Source: DASWRT01 sp036403035 (GTDB lineage Bacteria > Pseudomonadota > Alphaproteobacteria > ATCC43930 > CGMCC-115725). Taken from it: a stretch of DNA of 7,665 nt. Made by a program: the position numbers and the translations under genes. This document shows positions 1-6,415 of the stretch, one piece after another. Position 1 is the stretch's first letter; the number at the start of each line of letters is the position of its first letter. The stretch spans positions 1-7,665 of the forward strand of contig DASWRT010000306.1 in NCBI GenBank assembly GCA_036403035.1, in the 5' to 3' direction. Under the pieces are notes generated by a model, which ran no database searches, was not told the DNA's origin, and worked only from the letters and a program-made list of their open reading frames with translations.

Positions 1-1178
1 TCCTCCAGCTCGCGCAGGAACCGGCTTGCCGGCGCGCGGTGGCTCGGCCGTTCGTCCAGCACCTTCCTTATGTGCGTGGCGAGCGGCACGGTCTTCATCA
101 GCTGCTCGGCGAAAATCCGCTTGCGTTCGAGGATGTCGGCGTCGGCGTAGTGCCGTCCCGGCGCGGTCAGCTCGATGTCGCCGCCGCCGACATGCGCGAA
201 GCCGAAGATCTGCAGCGCCTCGATCAGCGGGAACAGATCGTCCATGCTGAGGCTCGCCTCGTCCGCGAGGTGCGGCAGGTCGGCGCGGCCGTTAAAGGGA
301 GGGTCGGCGAGCAGCTCCATCAGGCCGTTCAGCCGCTGGATCGGCGCGTCCGGCAGGCGCGTCCCGACCGTGAGCCCGTCGGACTTGGCGCCGCGCCGCC
401 CGCCGCCGCGCGTCGCGTCGGTGGTGAGCAGCGTGTAGACCTGATCGACGGTCGCCCGGAACCCGGCGCTGTTCCAGTCGCGCGGACGCGGCAGGCGGAT
501 CGGCAGATCGGCGCGGATGCGGCCGGGGTCGCTGCCGAAGATCACGATGCGGTCGGCGATCTCGACCGCCTCCTCGATGTTGTGCGAGACGATCAGGATG
601 CTCTTGGTCGGGATGCGCCGCTCCAGCCAGAGGTCCATCAGGTCGCCGCGCAGCGTCTCCGCCGTCAGCACGTCCAGCGCCGAGAACGCCTCGTCCAGCA
701 GCAGGATGTCCGGCTCGACGACCAGCGCGCGGGCGAAGCCGACGCGCTGCCGCATCCCGCCCGACAGCTCCTTCGGGTACGCGCCCTCGAACCCGTCGAG
801 GCCGATCAGGTCGATCGCCGCCAGCGCGCGTCGCCGCCGCTCCTTCGGCTCGACGCCCAGCGCCTCCAGCCCCAGCTCGACGTTGCCGAGCACCGTCAGC
901 CAGGGGAACAGCGCGAAGCTCTGGAACACCATCGCGATGCCGCGCACCGGCCCGTCGACCGGCCTGCCGCGATAGCGCACCTCGCCGCCGCTGGGGGGCA
1001 CCAGCCCGGCGAGGATGCGCAGGAAGCTCGACTTGCCCGAGCCGGACTTGCCGAGCATCGCGACGACCTCGCCTTCGCGCAGCGCGAAGTCGATCCGGTC
1101 GAGCACGAGGCGCGCCTGATGGTCGGGCGTCTGATAGGTCTTGCTGACCTTGTCGGCGACGAGGAGCGGGATCGTCAT
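1..1178 (-). CDS. ABC transporter ATP-binding protein, nitrate/sulfonate (NitT/TauT) type with C-terminal AAA-associated domain (3' end off window)
   Basis: Cytoplasmic ATPase that would power the import complex with the permease encoded just upstream. 392 codons are visible from the ATG at 1178; the C-terminus lies beyond the left edge. The nucleotide-binding domain is complete: Walker A GKSGSGKS (residues 43-50), Q-loop FQS (85-87), signature LSGGMRQR (138-145), Walker B ILLLDE (158-163), D-loop SALD (166-169) and switch histidine in SHN (198-200). The sequence after about residue 275 matches my recollection of the AAA-associated C-terminal domain found on a subset of NitT/TauT-family ATPases. 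One oddity is Ala at residue 164, where Pro is usual after the catalytic Glu (DEAFSALD rather than DEPFSALD). The gene starts 14 bases after the permease stop, so the two are almost certainly co-transcribed. The family is secure; nitrate, sulfonate, taurine or another anion cannot be distinguished. Confidence 0.93.
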   Translation of the reverse strand, partial: MTIPLLVADKVSKTYQTPDHQARLVLDRIDFALREGEVVAMLGKSGSGKSSFLRILAGLVPPSGGEVRYRGRPVDGPVRGIAMVFQSFALFPWLTVLGNVELGLEALGVEPKERRRRALAAIDLIGLDGFEGAYPKELSGGMRQRVGFARALVVEPDILLLDEAFSALDVLTAETLRGDLMDLWLERRIPTKSILIVSHNIEEAVEIADRIVIFGSDPGRIRADLPIRLPRPRDWNSAGFRATVDQVYTLLTTDATRGGGRRGAKSDGLTVGTRLPDAPIQRLNGLMELLADPPFNGRADLPHLADEASLSMDDLFPLIEALQIFGFAHVGGGDIELTAPGRHYADADILERKRIFAEQLMKTVPLATHIRKVLDERPSHRAPASRFLRELE

Positions 1179-1192
1179 GCGCGCGGGTTCCG

Positions 1193-2959
1193 TCAATCGA
1201 GGCGCAGCCGCTCCGCCGCGACGTCGTAGAGCCGCCGCCAGAACAGCCGGTTGAAGAGGACGACGTAGAGGCAGAGCACGCCGATCCCGAGCACGACGCG
1301 CGGGAAGTCGCCGCTGTCCGTCACGGCGGCGATATAGGCGCCGATGCCGGTCGCGGTCAGCGTCGTGTCGCCCCAGCGGGCGACCTCCGAGACGATGCTG
1401 GCGTTCCACGAGCCGCCGGCCGCCGTCACCGCGCCGGTGATGTAGGCCGGGAAGATCGCCGGCAGGATGATGCGCCGCCACCACAGCCAGTGCGTGACGC
1501 CGAGATTTCCCGCCGCGTAGTGCAGGTCGGACGGCATCGCGCTCGCACCGGCGATCACGTTGAACAGGATGTACCACTGCGTCCCGAGGATCATCAGCGG
1601 GCTGATCCAGATCTCGACGTTGAGATGGAACCGCAGGATCAGCACGACCGCGACCGGGAAGAACAGGTTGGCCGGGAACGCCGCGAGGAACTGCACGATC
1701 GGCTGCGCGCGGCGGGCGAGGTCCGGCCGCAGTCCGATCCACACGCCGATCGGCACCCACAGCAGCGACGCCAGCACGATCAGCACGACGACGCGCACCG
1801 CGGTCGCGAGGCCGAGCAGCAACACGGTCCCGACCTCGCCGAGCCCGAGCGCGGCGACGACATAGACCGCCAGCCCAGCGACGAGCGCGAGCGTCGCGAT
1901 TCCCATCGCCGCGTCGACGATGCGGTCGACCGTGCCGTGCGCCTTCGCCGCGCCGCCGGCCTCCTGCGCGGCGGCGGCGCCCGGACGCCGCCGACGTTTC
2001 GGCGCGAGCCGCCCCAGCTCGGCGCGCATCCGCCGCCAGAACCAGCGGAACAGCTCGAACAGGCGCGCCTTCTGCGTCAGGACGAGGAACCAGGGCCGTT
2101 CCGCTTCCTCGTCGCCGGCCTGCTGCTCGTTGCGGAATTTCTGCGACCATGCCAGCAGCGGCCGGAACAGCACCTGATCGTAGATCAGGATGACGACCAG
2201 CATCGTCAGCACCGCATAGCCGATCGCCGGCAGGCTGCGCTCGTCGATCGCGGTCGCGATGTACGAGCCCATGCCCGGCAGCGCGATCGTCTGCCCGTGA
2301 ACGGTGATCGCCTCGGACGCGACGACGAAGAACCAGCCGCCGGACACCGACATCATCATGTTCCAGACGAGGCCCGGCATCGCGTGCGGCACCTCCAGGC
2401 GCCAGAACGTCGTCCACGGCCCGAGATGGTACATCCGCGCCGCCTCGATCAGCTCGCCCGGCACCGTCCGGAACGACTGATAGAGGCTGAACGTCATGTT
2501 CCACGCCTGGCTGGTGAAGATCGCGAAGATCGCCGCGCACTCGACGCCGAGCAGCCGTCCGGGGAACAGAGCGATGAAGCCGGTGACGGTGATCGACAGG
2601 AATCCCAGGATCGGCACCGACTGGAGGATGTCGAGCAGCGGGATCAGCAGCTTCTCGGCGTGCCGGTTCTTCGCCGCCAGCGCCGCGTAGCCGAGGCTGA
2701 AGGCCAGCGACACGCTCAGCGCCAGGAACATGCGCAGCACCGTGCGCAGCGCGTAGGCCGGCAGGTTCATGGGATCGAGCGAGATCGGCAGCGGCTCGCC
2801 GACCTGATACGGCACGTTCATCGACGCCGCGCCCCATCCCAGCAAGGCGAGGATGCCGAGCACCAGCGGGAACGCGGCGAGGTCCCAGACGGTCGGCCGC
2901 AGCCGGTCCGGCCACGCGACGACCGGAAGGCCCCAGCCCTGCGTCCGCTCGAACCTCAT
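1193..2959 (-). CDS. ABC transporter permease with two fused transmembrane domains (NitT/TauT-like, COG4986-like)
   Basis: Inner-membrane channel of an importer, 588 residues. It contains two binding-protein-dependent permease units in one chain. The first has hydrophobic segments at roughly residues 27-45, 70-95, 107-130, 140-158, 200-218 and 245-268. The second has segments at about 346-370, 373-405, 422-442, 450-472, 505-525 and 555-575. Each unit carries an EAA-type loop that docks the ATPase: GELIEAARMYHLGP (168-181), and AAGNLGVTHWLWWRRIILP (482-500), in which the usual EAA is degenerate. Between the units lies a charged cytoplasmic linker (about 271-345) with acidic, then very basic, then Ala-rich stretches. 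This duplicated form resembles the anion-transport permeases of COG4986. The ATG at 2959 has no obvious Shine-Dalgarno sequence; it is chosen because it gives a short N-terminus before the first membrane segment. It is the first gene of the visible operon, followed by the ATPase. No periplasmic binding protein is in the window, so the substrate is open. Confidence 0.92.
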   Translation of the reverse strand: MRFERTQGWGLPVVAWPDRLRPTVWDLAAFPLVLGILALLGWGAASMNVPYQVGEPLPISLDPMNLPAYALRTVLRMFLALSVSLAFSLGYAALAAKNRHAEKLLIPLLDILQSVPILGFLSITVTGFIALFPGRLLGVECAAIFAIFTSQAWNMTFSLYQSFRTVPGELIEAARMYHLGPWTTFWRLEVPHAMPGLVWNMMMSVSGGWFFVVASEAITVHGQTIALPGMGSYIATAIDERSLPAIGYAVLTMLVVILIYDQVLFRPLLAWSQKFRNEQQAGDEEAERPWFLVLTQKARLFELFRWFWRRMRAELGRLAPKRRRRPGAAAAQEAGGAAKAHGTVDRIVDAAMGIATLALVAGLAVYVVAALGLGEVGTVLLLGLATAVRVVVLIVLASLLWVPIGVWIGLRPDLARRAQPIVQFLAAFPANLFFPVAVVLILRFHLNVEIWISPLMILGTQWYILFNVIAGASAMPSDLHYAAGNLGVTHWLWWRRIILPAIFPAYITGAVTAAGGSWNASIVSEVARWGDTTLTATGIGAYIAAVTDSGDFPRVVLGIGVLCLYVVLFNRLFWRRLYDVAAERLRLD

Positions 2960-3190
2960 TCGCGGTCGGCCCGCGCGTGCCGTGACGCTCGGGGCGGCAG
3001 CGGCGGCGACGTGCGCGTGCGGCGGCAGGAAACGTCGCGCTTCCGGTAAGCCCGCATCGTCCGATCCGCTCCGCCCTGCCTGCCCGGGTCCGCCGCCTCT
3101 CAGGACGGCCGAGCACGTATACAGGGCCGAGGTGAAAGATCGAAGACCGCGGTGCTGTTTTGTCCCGCTTTCGGCGGCGTGCTTAGCCGC
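2960..3190. other. Intergenic region between the FecR/DUF6600 gene and the ABC permease
   Basis: A 231-base gap between two genes on the minus strand. It should hold the end of the DUF6600 transcript and the leader of the ABC operon. Just after the DUF6600 stop, a short stem GCGGC/GCCGC (3174-3190) can be drawn on the minus strand, but no T tract follows, so a terminator is not supported. A palindromic GTATAC at 3117-3122 is the only AT-rich -10-like hexamer; no good -35 lies at the right distance. No open frame here looks like a gene. Confidence 0.5.
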
Positions 3191-5398
3191 TCAGCCGTTT
3201 CCGGCGCCGTGCGGCGGCCGGGGCCTGCCCGCTCCGCCGCCGCCGTTCCCGCCGCCATTCTCATGACGCTGCGGCTCCGGTGACCGTGGGTGCGGCTGCG
3301 GCGCCGGTGCGTGCGCTGCTGCTGCTGGCGGTGGCGGCAGGGGCGCGTGCATTTGAGGAGCCGGCATCGCTGCGGGACGCGCCTGTTGCTGCGGTTGCAG
3401 TTGCGGCCGTGGCTGCGGCGGCGCGGCGGACGACGGCGGCGTCATCGCATGCTGCTCCCGCTGCTGTTGCTGCTGCATGAACTCGGCCTGATGCGGTCTC
3501 GGCATCGGCGCCGTTGCAGCCGCGGCCGGCGTAGCCGGATGCGGAGGAATCGGCGGCGGCGAGTTCGCCGGCTGGCGCTGCTGCTGCGGTTGTTGCTGAC
3601 GCCATGGCTCGCCTGCCGCCACGTTTGCCGGACCGCCACGGCCGGGCGGTGCAGGTTGCGGCGCTGCCGCGGGTCGCGGCGCAGCGGGGGCACGGACCGC
3701 CGCGACGGACGGCGGGTGCGGGACGCTCGCAGGAATCGGCGCATGCGCGGGACCGGCGAAGGGCGCGCCGCCATGCGGCTGCTGCGGCCCGCCATGCTGC
3801 TGTTGCTGCTGAAGCGGCGGCCCGCCATGCCAAGCCGGATCTCGGCCGGCCCCGGCGACCGGGGAGTTCGGAGGGATCGCAGCGTGCGCGCCTGCGGCAT
3901 GCGCGGCGGCCGCTGCTCCGGCGACAGCACCCACGCCGAGCACCGCTGCCGCGGCTGTCGCATGAGGCGGCGGGTGCGGGGCCGGTTCCGCTCCCTCCGG
4001 CCGCCGGCCGCCATTCCCGGCGAAAGCGACGGCGGCGTCGTGACGCACCGGCGGCGCGGGCGAGGCCGGCGCGGTCGCGAGCGTGGCGGCCGGCACGGCG
4101 ACGGCCGCCCTGGCGACAGGCCTCGCCGCGACGAAGTCGGCCCGCGGCACGACCGTCGCGAAGCGGCGGTTCGCGTAGGTCGCGTTCGTCACGTTGACGG
4201 TCGTGTTGCTGATATTCGTGACGTGGGTGACGTTGACGTTGCGGATGTAGGTCGCGCTGGCGCGGTAGGGCGGCCGGTAGACCTCGCGCGGGCCGAGCGG
4301 GATCCAGCCGACGCGCCGCCCCTGCCCGTGGTCATGTTCGTGCCCGTGCTCGTCGTGGTTGAAACCGTGCCATCGCGGCCCGTCGCCGACGAACACGACG
4401 AGCGCCGGCGCGTAGACGGGTCTCGCGGCCACGGCGCCCGGCACCCATCCCCACCGGTTGCCGATATAGGCCCAGCGCCCGTAGTGGAACGGCGCGAAGC
4501 CCCACGGCGCTTCGTCGATCCAGGTCCAGCCCCACGGCTCGACCCAGCGCCACTGCCCGTACCGGTAGGGCGCCCAGTCGGCCGGCACCGCCTGCGGATA
4601 CCAGACCGTGCCGTAAGCCGGCTCGGGCTGCCACGTGCCGTAGGCGCCGAGATCCTCGTACCCGGTCATCGCAGGCGGGACGTAGCGGGCCGCCGCTTCC
4701 GCCGCGGCGCGGTCGCGCTCGTCGCGGGCGAGCGCCCAGCGGTCGAAGGGCGTCGGCTGCGCCGGCCCGGTCGCATAGGAGATCGCGCCGTTTCCGTCGC
4801 CGCCGACGTCGGCGCTCTCGCCTTGGTGCACCGTCATCTGCGAGCCGTTGCCGGCGGCGATCGTCGCCACGCCGCCGGCGGTCAGCACGGCGACGCGGGT
4901 CGGCGCCTCGGCGCTGCCCGCCTCGATGTGGTAGGTGCCGGGACCGCCGAGCGCGACGATTCCGCGCGGCGTGCCGATCTCGTAAGTCTCGCCCGGCTGC
5001 CGCGGCGGCCTGTCGCCCAGCGTCACGTCGAGCGCGCCCTGCGGCACGTCCGCCCGCAGCGCCCGATCGTCGAGGCGGACGATGCGCAGCTCGGTCCCGC
5101 CGTCGAGGCGCAGCGCCGTCGGCCCGACGCGGATCTCGGCGCGGCTGTCCGGCTGGACCCAGAAATCGTTGCCCGACGTGACCGGCGCGTTCAGCGGCGC
5201 GATCGACCACTCATCCCCGTCGCCGCCGACGCGCATCGACGCCGTGCCCTCGACCGCGCTCAGCCGTCCGACCCGCCCCGGCGGATCGGCGAGGGCAGGC
5301 GGGGCGCCGGCCGCGGCGGACAGCAGCGCCGCCGCCGCGAGTGCGAGGAGCATGCGGGGAACGGATCGGAAGGCGGAGGCAGAGAAGGCGCGCGACAT
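3191..5398 (-). CDS. Secreted FecR-like / DUF6600 protein with long Pro/Ala/Gln-rich C-terminal tail
   Basis: A 735-residue exported protein, probably periplasmic or envelope-associated. Residues 1-37 are a signal peptide (basic start, Leu/Ala core, likely cleavage ALA|DPP). Residues about 40-200 look like a FecR domain, a mainly beta fold also found outside iron signalling, so no iron role is implied. Residues about 248-345 form a Trp/Tyr-rich block with repeated W-P and YGxW patterns typical of DUF6600. A His-rich loop (347-360) follows, then GWIPLGPREVYRPPYRAS, and five Asn-X-Thr/Ser motifs (389-407). From about residue 440 to the end the chain is low-complexity Pro, Ala, Gln, His and Gly, with two five-Gln runs (530-534, 642-646). 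The ATG at 5398 is chosen because the signal peptide begins there and GGAG lies 7 bases upstream; the frame stays open to 5773, but that would overlap the divergent gene. Molecular function is unknown. Confidence 0.88.
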   Translation of the reverse strand: MSRAFSASAFRSVPRMLLALAAAALLSAAAGAPPALADPPGRVGRLSAVEGTASMRVGGDGDEWSIAPLNAPVTSGNDFWVQPDSRAEIRVGPTALRLDGGTELRIVRLDDRALRADVPQGALDVTLGDRPPRQPGETYEIGTPRGIVALGGPGTYHIEAGSAEAPTRVAVLTAGGVATIAAGNGSQMTVHQGESADVGGDGNGAISYATGPAQPTPFDRWALARDERDRAAAEAAARYVPPAMTGYEDLGAYGTWQPEPAYGTVWYPQAVPADWAPYRYGQWRWVEPWGWTWIDEAPWGFAPFHYGRWAYIGNRWGWVPGAVAARPVYAPALVVFVGDGPRWHGFNHDEHGHEHDHGQGRRVGWIPLGPREVYRPPYRASATYIRNVNVTHVTNISNTTVNVTNATYANRRFATVVPRADFVAARPVARAAVAVPAATLATAPASPAPPVRHDAAVAFAGNGGRRPEGAEPAPHPPPHATAAAAVLGVGAVAGAAAAAHAAGAHAAIPPNSPVAGAGRDPAWHGGPPLQQQQQHGGPQQPHGGAPFAGPAHAPIPASVPHPPSVAAVRAPAAPRPAAAPQPAPPGRGGPANVAAGEPWRQQQPQQQRQPANSPPPIPPHPATPAAAATAPMPRPHQAEFMQQQQQREQHAMTPPSSAAPPQPRPQLQPQQQARPAAMPAPQMHAPLPPPPAAAAHAPAPQPHPRSPEPQRHENGGGNGGGGAGRPRPPHGAGNG

Positions 5399-5405
5399 CG
5401 GCACG

Positions 5406-5409
5406 CTCC
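5406..5409 (-). promoter_or_regulatory. Ribosome binding site of the FecR/DUF6600 gene
   Basis: GGAG on the minus strand, 7 bases before the ATG at 5398. It decides the start at 5398 over the upstream starts of the same open frame, which would extend into the divergent VWA gene. A second ATG at 5412 lies just before it but is in another frame. Confidence 0.7.
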
Positions 5410-5427
5410 ATGATGGCGGACGGGAAA

Positions 5428-5446
5428 GGAACGTCCGCCGCGTTCC
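5428..5446. repeat. Inverted repeat GGAACG-N7-CGTTCC in the divergent promoter region
   Basis: A perfect 6-base inverted repeat (5428-5433 and 5441-5446) with a 7-base spacer. A second, overlapping pair CGGGAA (5421-5426) / TTCCCG (5443-5448) is also present. The site lies 30-48 bases upstream of the FecR/DUF6600 start, where an operator or core promoter would be expected. The symmetry is seen directly; a regulatory role is inference, and short GC-rich palindromes arise by chance in such a genome. Confidence 0.4.
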
Positions 5447-5455
5447 CGCTATTCC
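5430..5455 (-). promoter_or_regulatory. Possible EcfG-like (general stress response) promoter for the FecR/DUF6600 gene
   Basis: Reading the minus strand, GGAAT (5455-5451), 17 bases, then CGTT (5433-5430). The alphaproteobacterial EcfG promoter is known as GGAAC, 16-17 bases, CGTT, so this differs at one position. The predicted transcript start near 5423 would give a leader of about 25 bases that still contains the GGAG ribosome binding site. One mismatch in a short motif keeps confidence low. A housekeeping-type alternative (TTGCGG, 18 bases, CATATT, with CATATT at 5469-5464) lies further upstream on the same strand. Confidence 0.3.
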
Positions 5456-5543
5456 GGGACAAGAATATGGCAGGCCCGTGTCGCCGCCCGCAATCGTTGC
5501 CGCCGCGAGGATCGCCTGTTTCCCGCGACGGCGGACGCCCCGC

Positions 5544-5572
5544 TTGCGGTTCCCCATCAGTGGGCGGACAAT
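5544..5572 (+). promoter_or_regulatory. Weak housekeeping-type promoter candidate for the VWA gene
   Basis: TTGCGG (5544-5549), a 17-base spacer and GACAAT (5567-5572) match a sigma-70-like layout only moderately (3 of 6 and 4 of 6 consensus bases). The -10 hexamer is the exact centre of the inverted repeat GGGCG-GACAAT-CGCCC (5562-5577), which could allow a repressor to cover it. The layout is visible; activity is inference. Confidence 0.27.
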
Positions 5573-5604
5573 CGCCCGCTCGGATGCAGCGTCAGCAGCA
5601 GCTT

Positions 5605-5612
5605 GGGAGGAG
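5605..5612 (+). promoter_or_regulatory. Ribosome binding site of the DUF1194 VWA gene
   Basis: GGGAGGAG ends 9 bases before the ATG at 5622, a strong Shine-Dalgarno match at good distance. It supports the start at 5622, which is also where the signal peptide begins. An ATG at 5614 lies too close to it and in a different frame. Confidence 0.8.
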
Positions 5613-5621
5613 CATGCGACG

Positions 5622-6392
5622 ATGCGGTCAGCTCTCGCCTTTCTCGCCGCCGCGATCCTCGTCGCTTTCGCCGTCGCCGCGCCGCCTGTGTCCCGCGCCG
5701 CGGAGCCGCCCGTCGATCTCGCGCTCGTCCTCGCCGTCGACGTATCGCGCAGCATCACCGACGACGAGTTCAAGCTTCAGCGCCGCGGCTACGCCAACGC
5801 CTTCCTCGACCCGCGCGTGCAGCGCGCCATCGCCTCCGGGCCGAACCGCGCGGTCGCCGTCAGCTACGTCGAATGGTCGAGCTTCGACGAGCAGGACCTC
5901 GTCGTCGACTGGATGGTGATCCGCGACGGCGAGAGCGCCGCAGTGTTTGCCGACCGCCTGATCGCCGCGCCGCGTTCCTTCTACAGCCGCACCTCGATCA
6001 GCGCCGGGATCGACTTCTCGGTGCAGCAGCTCGCGCGCTCCGGCGTCGCCGCCGACCGGCACACGATCGACGTCTCCGGCGACGGCACCAACAATGCCGG
6101 CCGCGCCGTCACCGAGGCGCGCGACGCGGCGGTGGCGGCCGGCATCACGATCAACGGGCTCGCGATCATCAACGAGCACCCGGACAACCCCTATGTCATG
6201 TCGCATGTGCAGCCGCCGGAGGGCCTGCCGGAATATTACCGGCAGAACGTTATCGGCGGCGTCGGGAGCTTTTTGATGGTCGTCCAGGATTTCGACTCCT
6301 TCGCCGAGGCGGTGACGCAGAAGCTGGTCAGCGAGATCGCCGGCCTGCAACCCTTGCGAGAGCGGTTCGCCGCCAGGGGCCGACGGCCGTGA
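5622..6392 (+). CDS. Exported DUF1194 protein with von Willebrand factor A domain
   Basis: A 256-residue protein, probably periplasmic. The N-terminus is a signal peptide: MRS, then a hydrophobic Ala/Leu/Val core, with cleavage near SRAA|EPP (about residue 27). Residues about 31-245 form a VWA-like domain of the DUF1194 type. The metal-ion-dependent adhesion site is intact as far as can be read: DVSRS (Asp40, Ser42, Ser44), Thr124 in SRTSISAGIDF, and Asp154 in VSGDGTNN. Such domains bind a divalent metal and usually a protein partner; no partner or substrate is known to me for DUF1194. The domain fills the mature protein and no membrane anchor follows. The dehydrogenase gene begins 23 bases downstream on the same strand, suggesting a shared transcript. 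The gene is divergent from the secreted FecR/DUF6600 gene, so the two exported proteins may be regulated from one region. The family assignment is strong; the role is unknown. Confidence 0.93.
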   Translation: MRSALAFLAAAILVAFAVAAPPVSRAAEPPVDLALVLAVDVSRSITDDEFKLQRRGYANAFLDPRVQRAIASGPNRAVAVSYVEWSSFDEQDLVVDWMVIRDGESAAVFADRLIAAPRSFYSRTSISAGIDFSVQQLARSGVAADRHTIDVSGDGTNNAGRAVTEARDAAVAAGITINGLAIINEHPDNPYVMSHVQPPEGLPEYYRQNVIGGVGSFLMVVQDFDSFAEAVTQKLVSEIAGLQPLRERFAARGRRP

Positions 6393-6400
6393 CGGCGCGC

Positions 6401-6407
6401 GGGGAGG
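6401..6407 (+). promoter_or_regulatory. Ribosome binding site of the DUF1932 oxidoreductase gene
   Basis: GGGGAGG sits 8 bases before the ATG at 6416. This favours 6416 over the in-frame GTG at 6389 that overlaps the TGA of the VWA gene, since that GTG would add nine residues without homology to a Rossmann fold and has no good ribosome binding site. Confidence 0.7.
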
Positions 6408-6415
6408 CGGCTTCC

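Noticed and set aside
39..1229. Long plus-strand open frame opposite the ABC ATPase
   Set aside because: Its translation is Arg/Gln/Asp-rich without domains, while the minus strand holds a complete ATPase with all motifs. It is a by-product of high GC content.
1490..3049. 519-codon plus-strand open frame opposite the permease
   Set aside because: It is composed almost wholly of Arg, Asp, Gln and His, with no recognisable fold, and the membrane protein on the other strand is clear.
3174..3190. Terminator after the FecR/DUF6600 stop
   Set aside because: Only a 5-base stem can be drawn and no T tract follows on the minus strand.
3461..3811. CTG/TTG triplet repeats as a possible microsatellite or CRISPR-like array
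   Set aside because: They encode short polyGln runs in the protein tail (3461-3475 and 3797-3811) with no regular spacers. They are coding low complexity.
3290..5413. 707-codon plus-strand open frame opposite the FecR/DUF6600 gene
   Set aside because: It is Arg-rich low complexity in a shadow frame; the minus strand has a signal peptide, recognisable domains and a ribosome binding site.
5399..5773. N-terminal extension of the FecR/DUF6600 frame to 5773
   Set aside because: It would overlap the start of the divergent VWA gene and place 125 residues before a clear signal peptide. The GGAG at 5406-5409 supports 5398.
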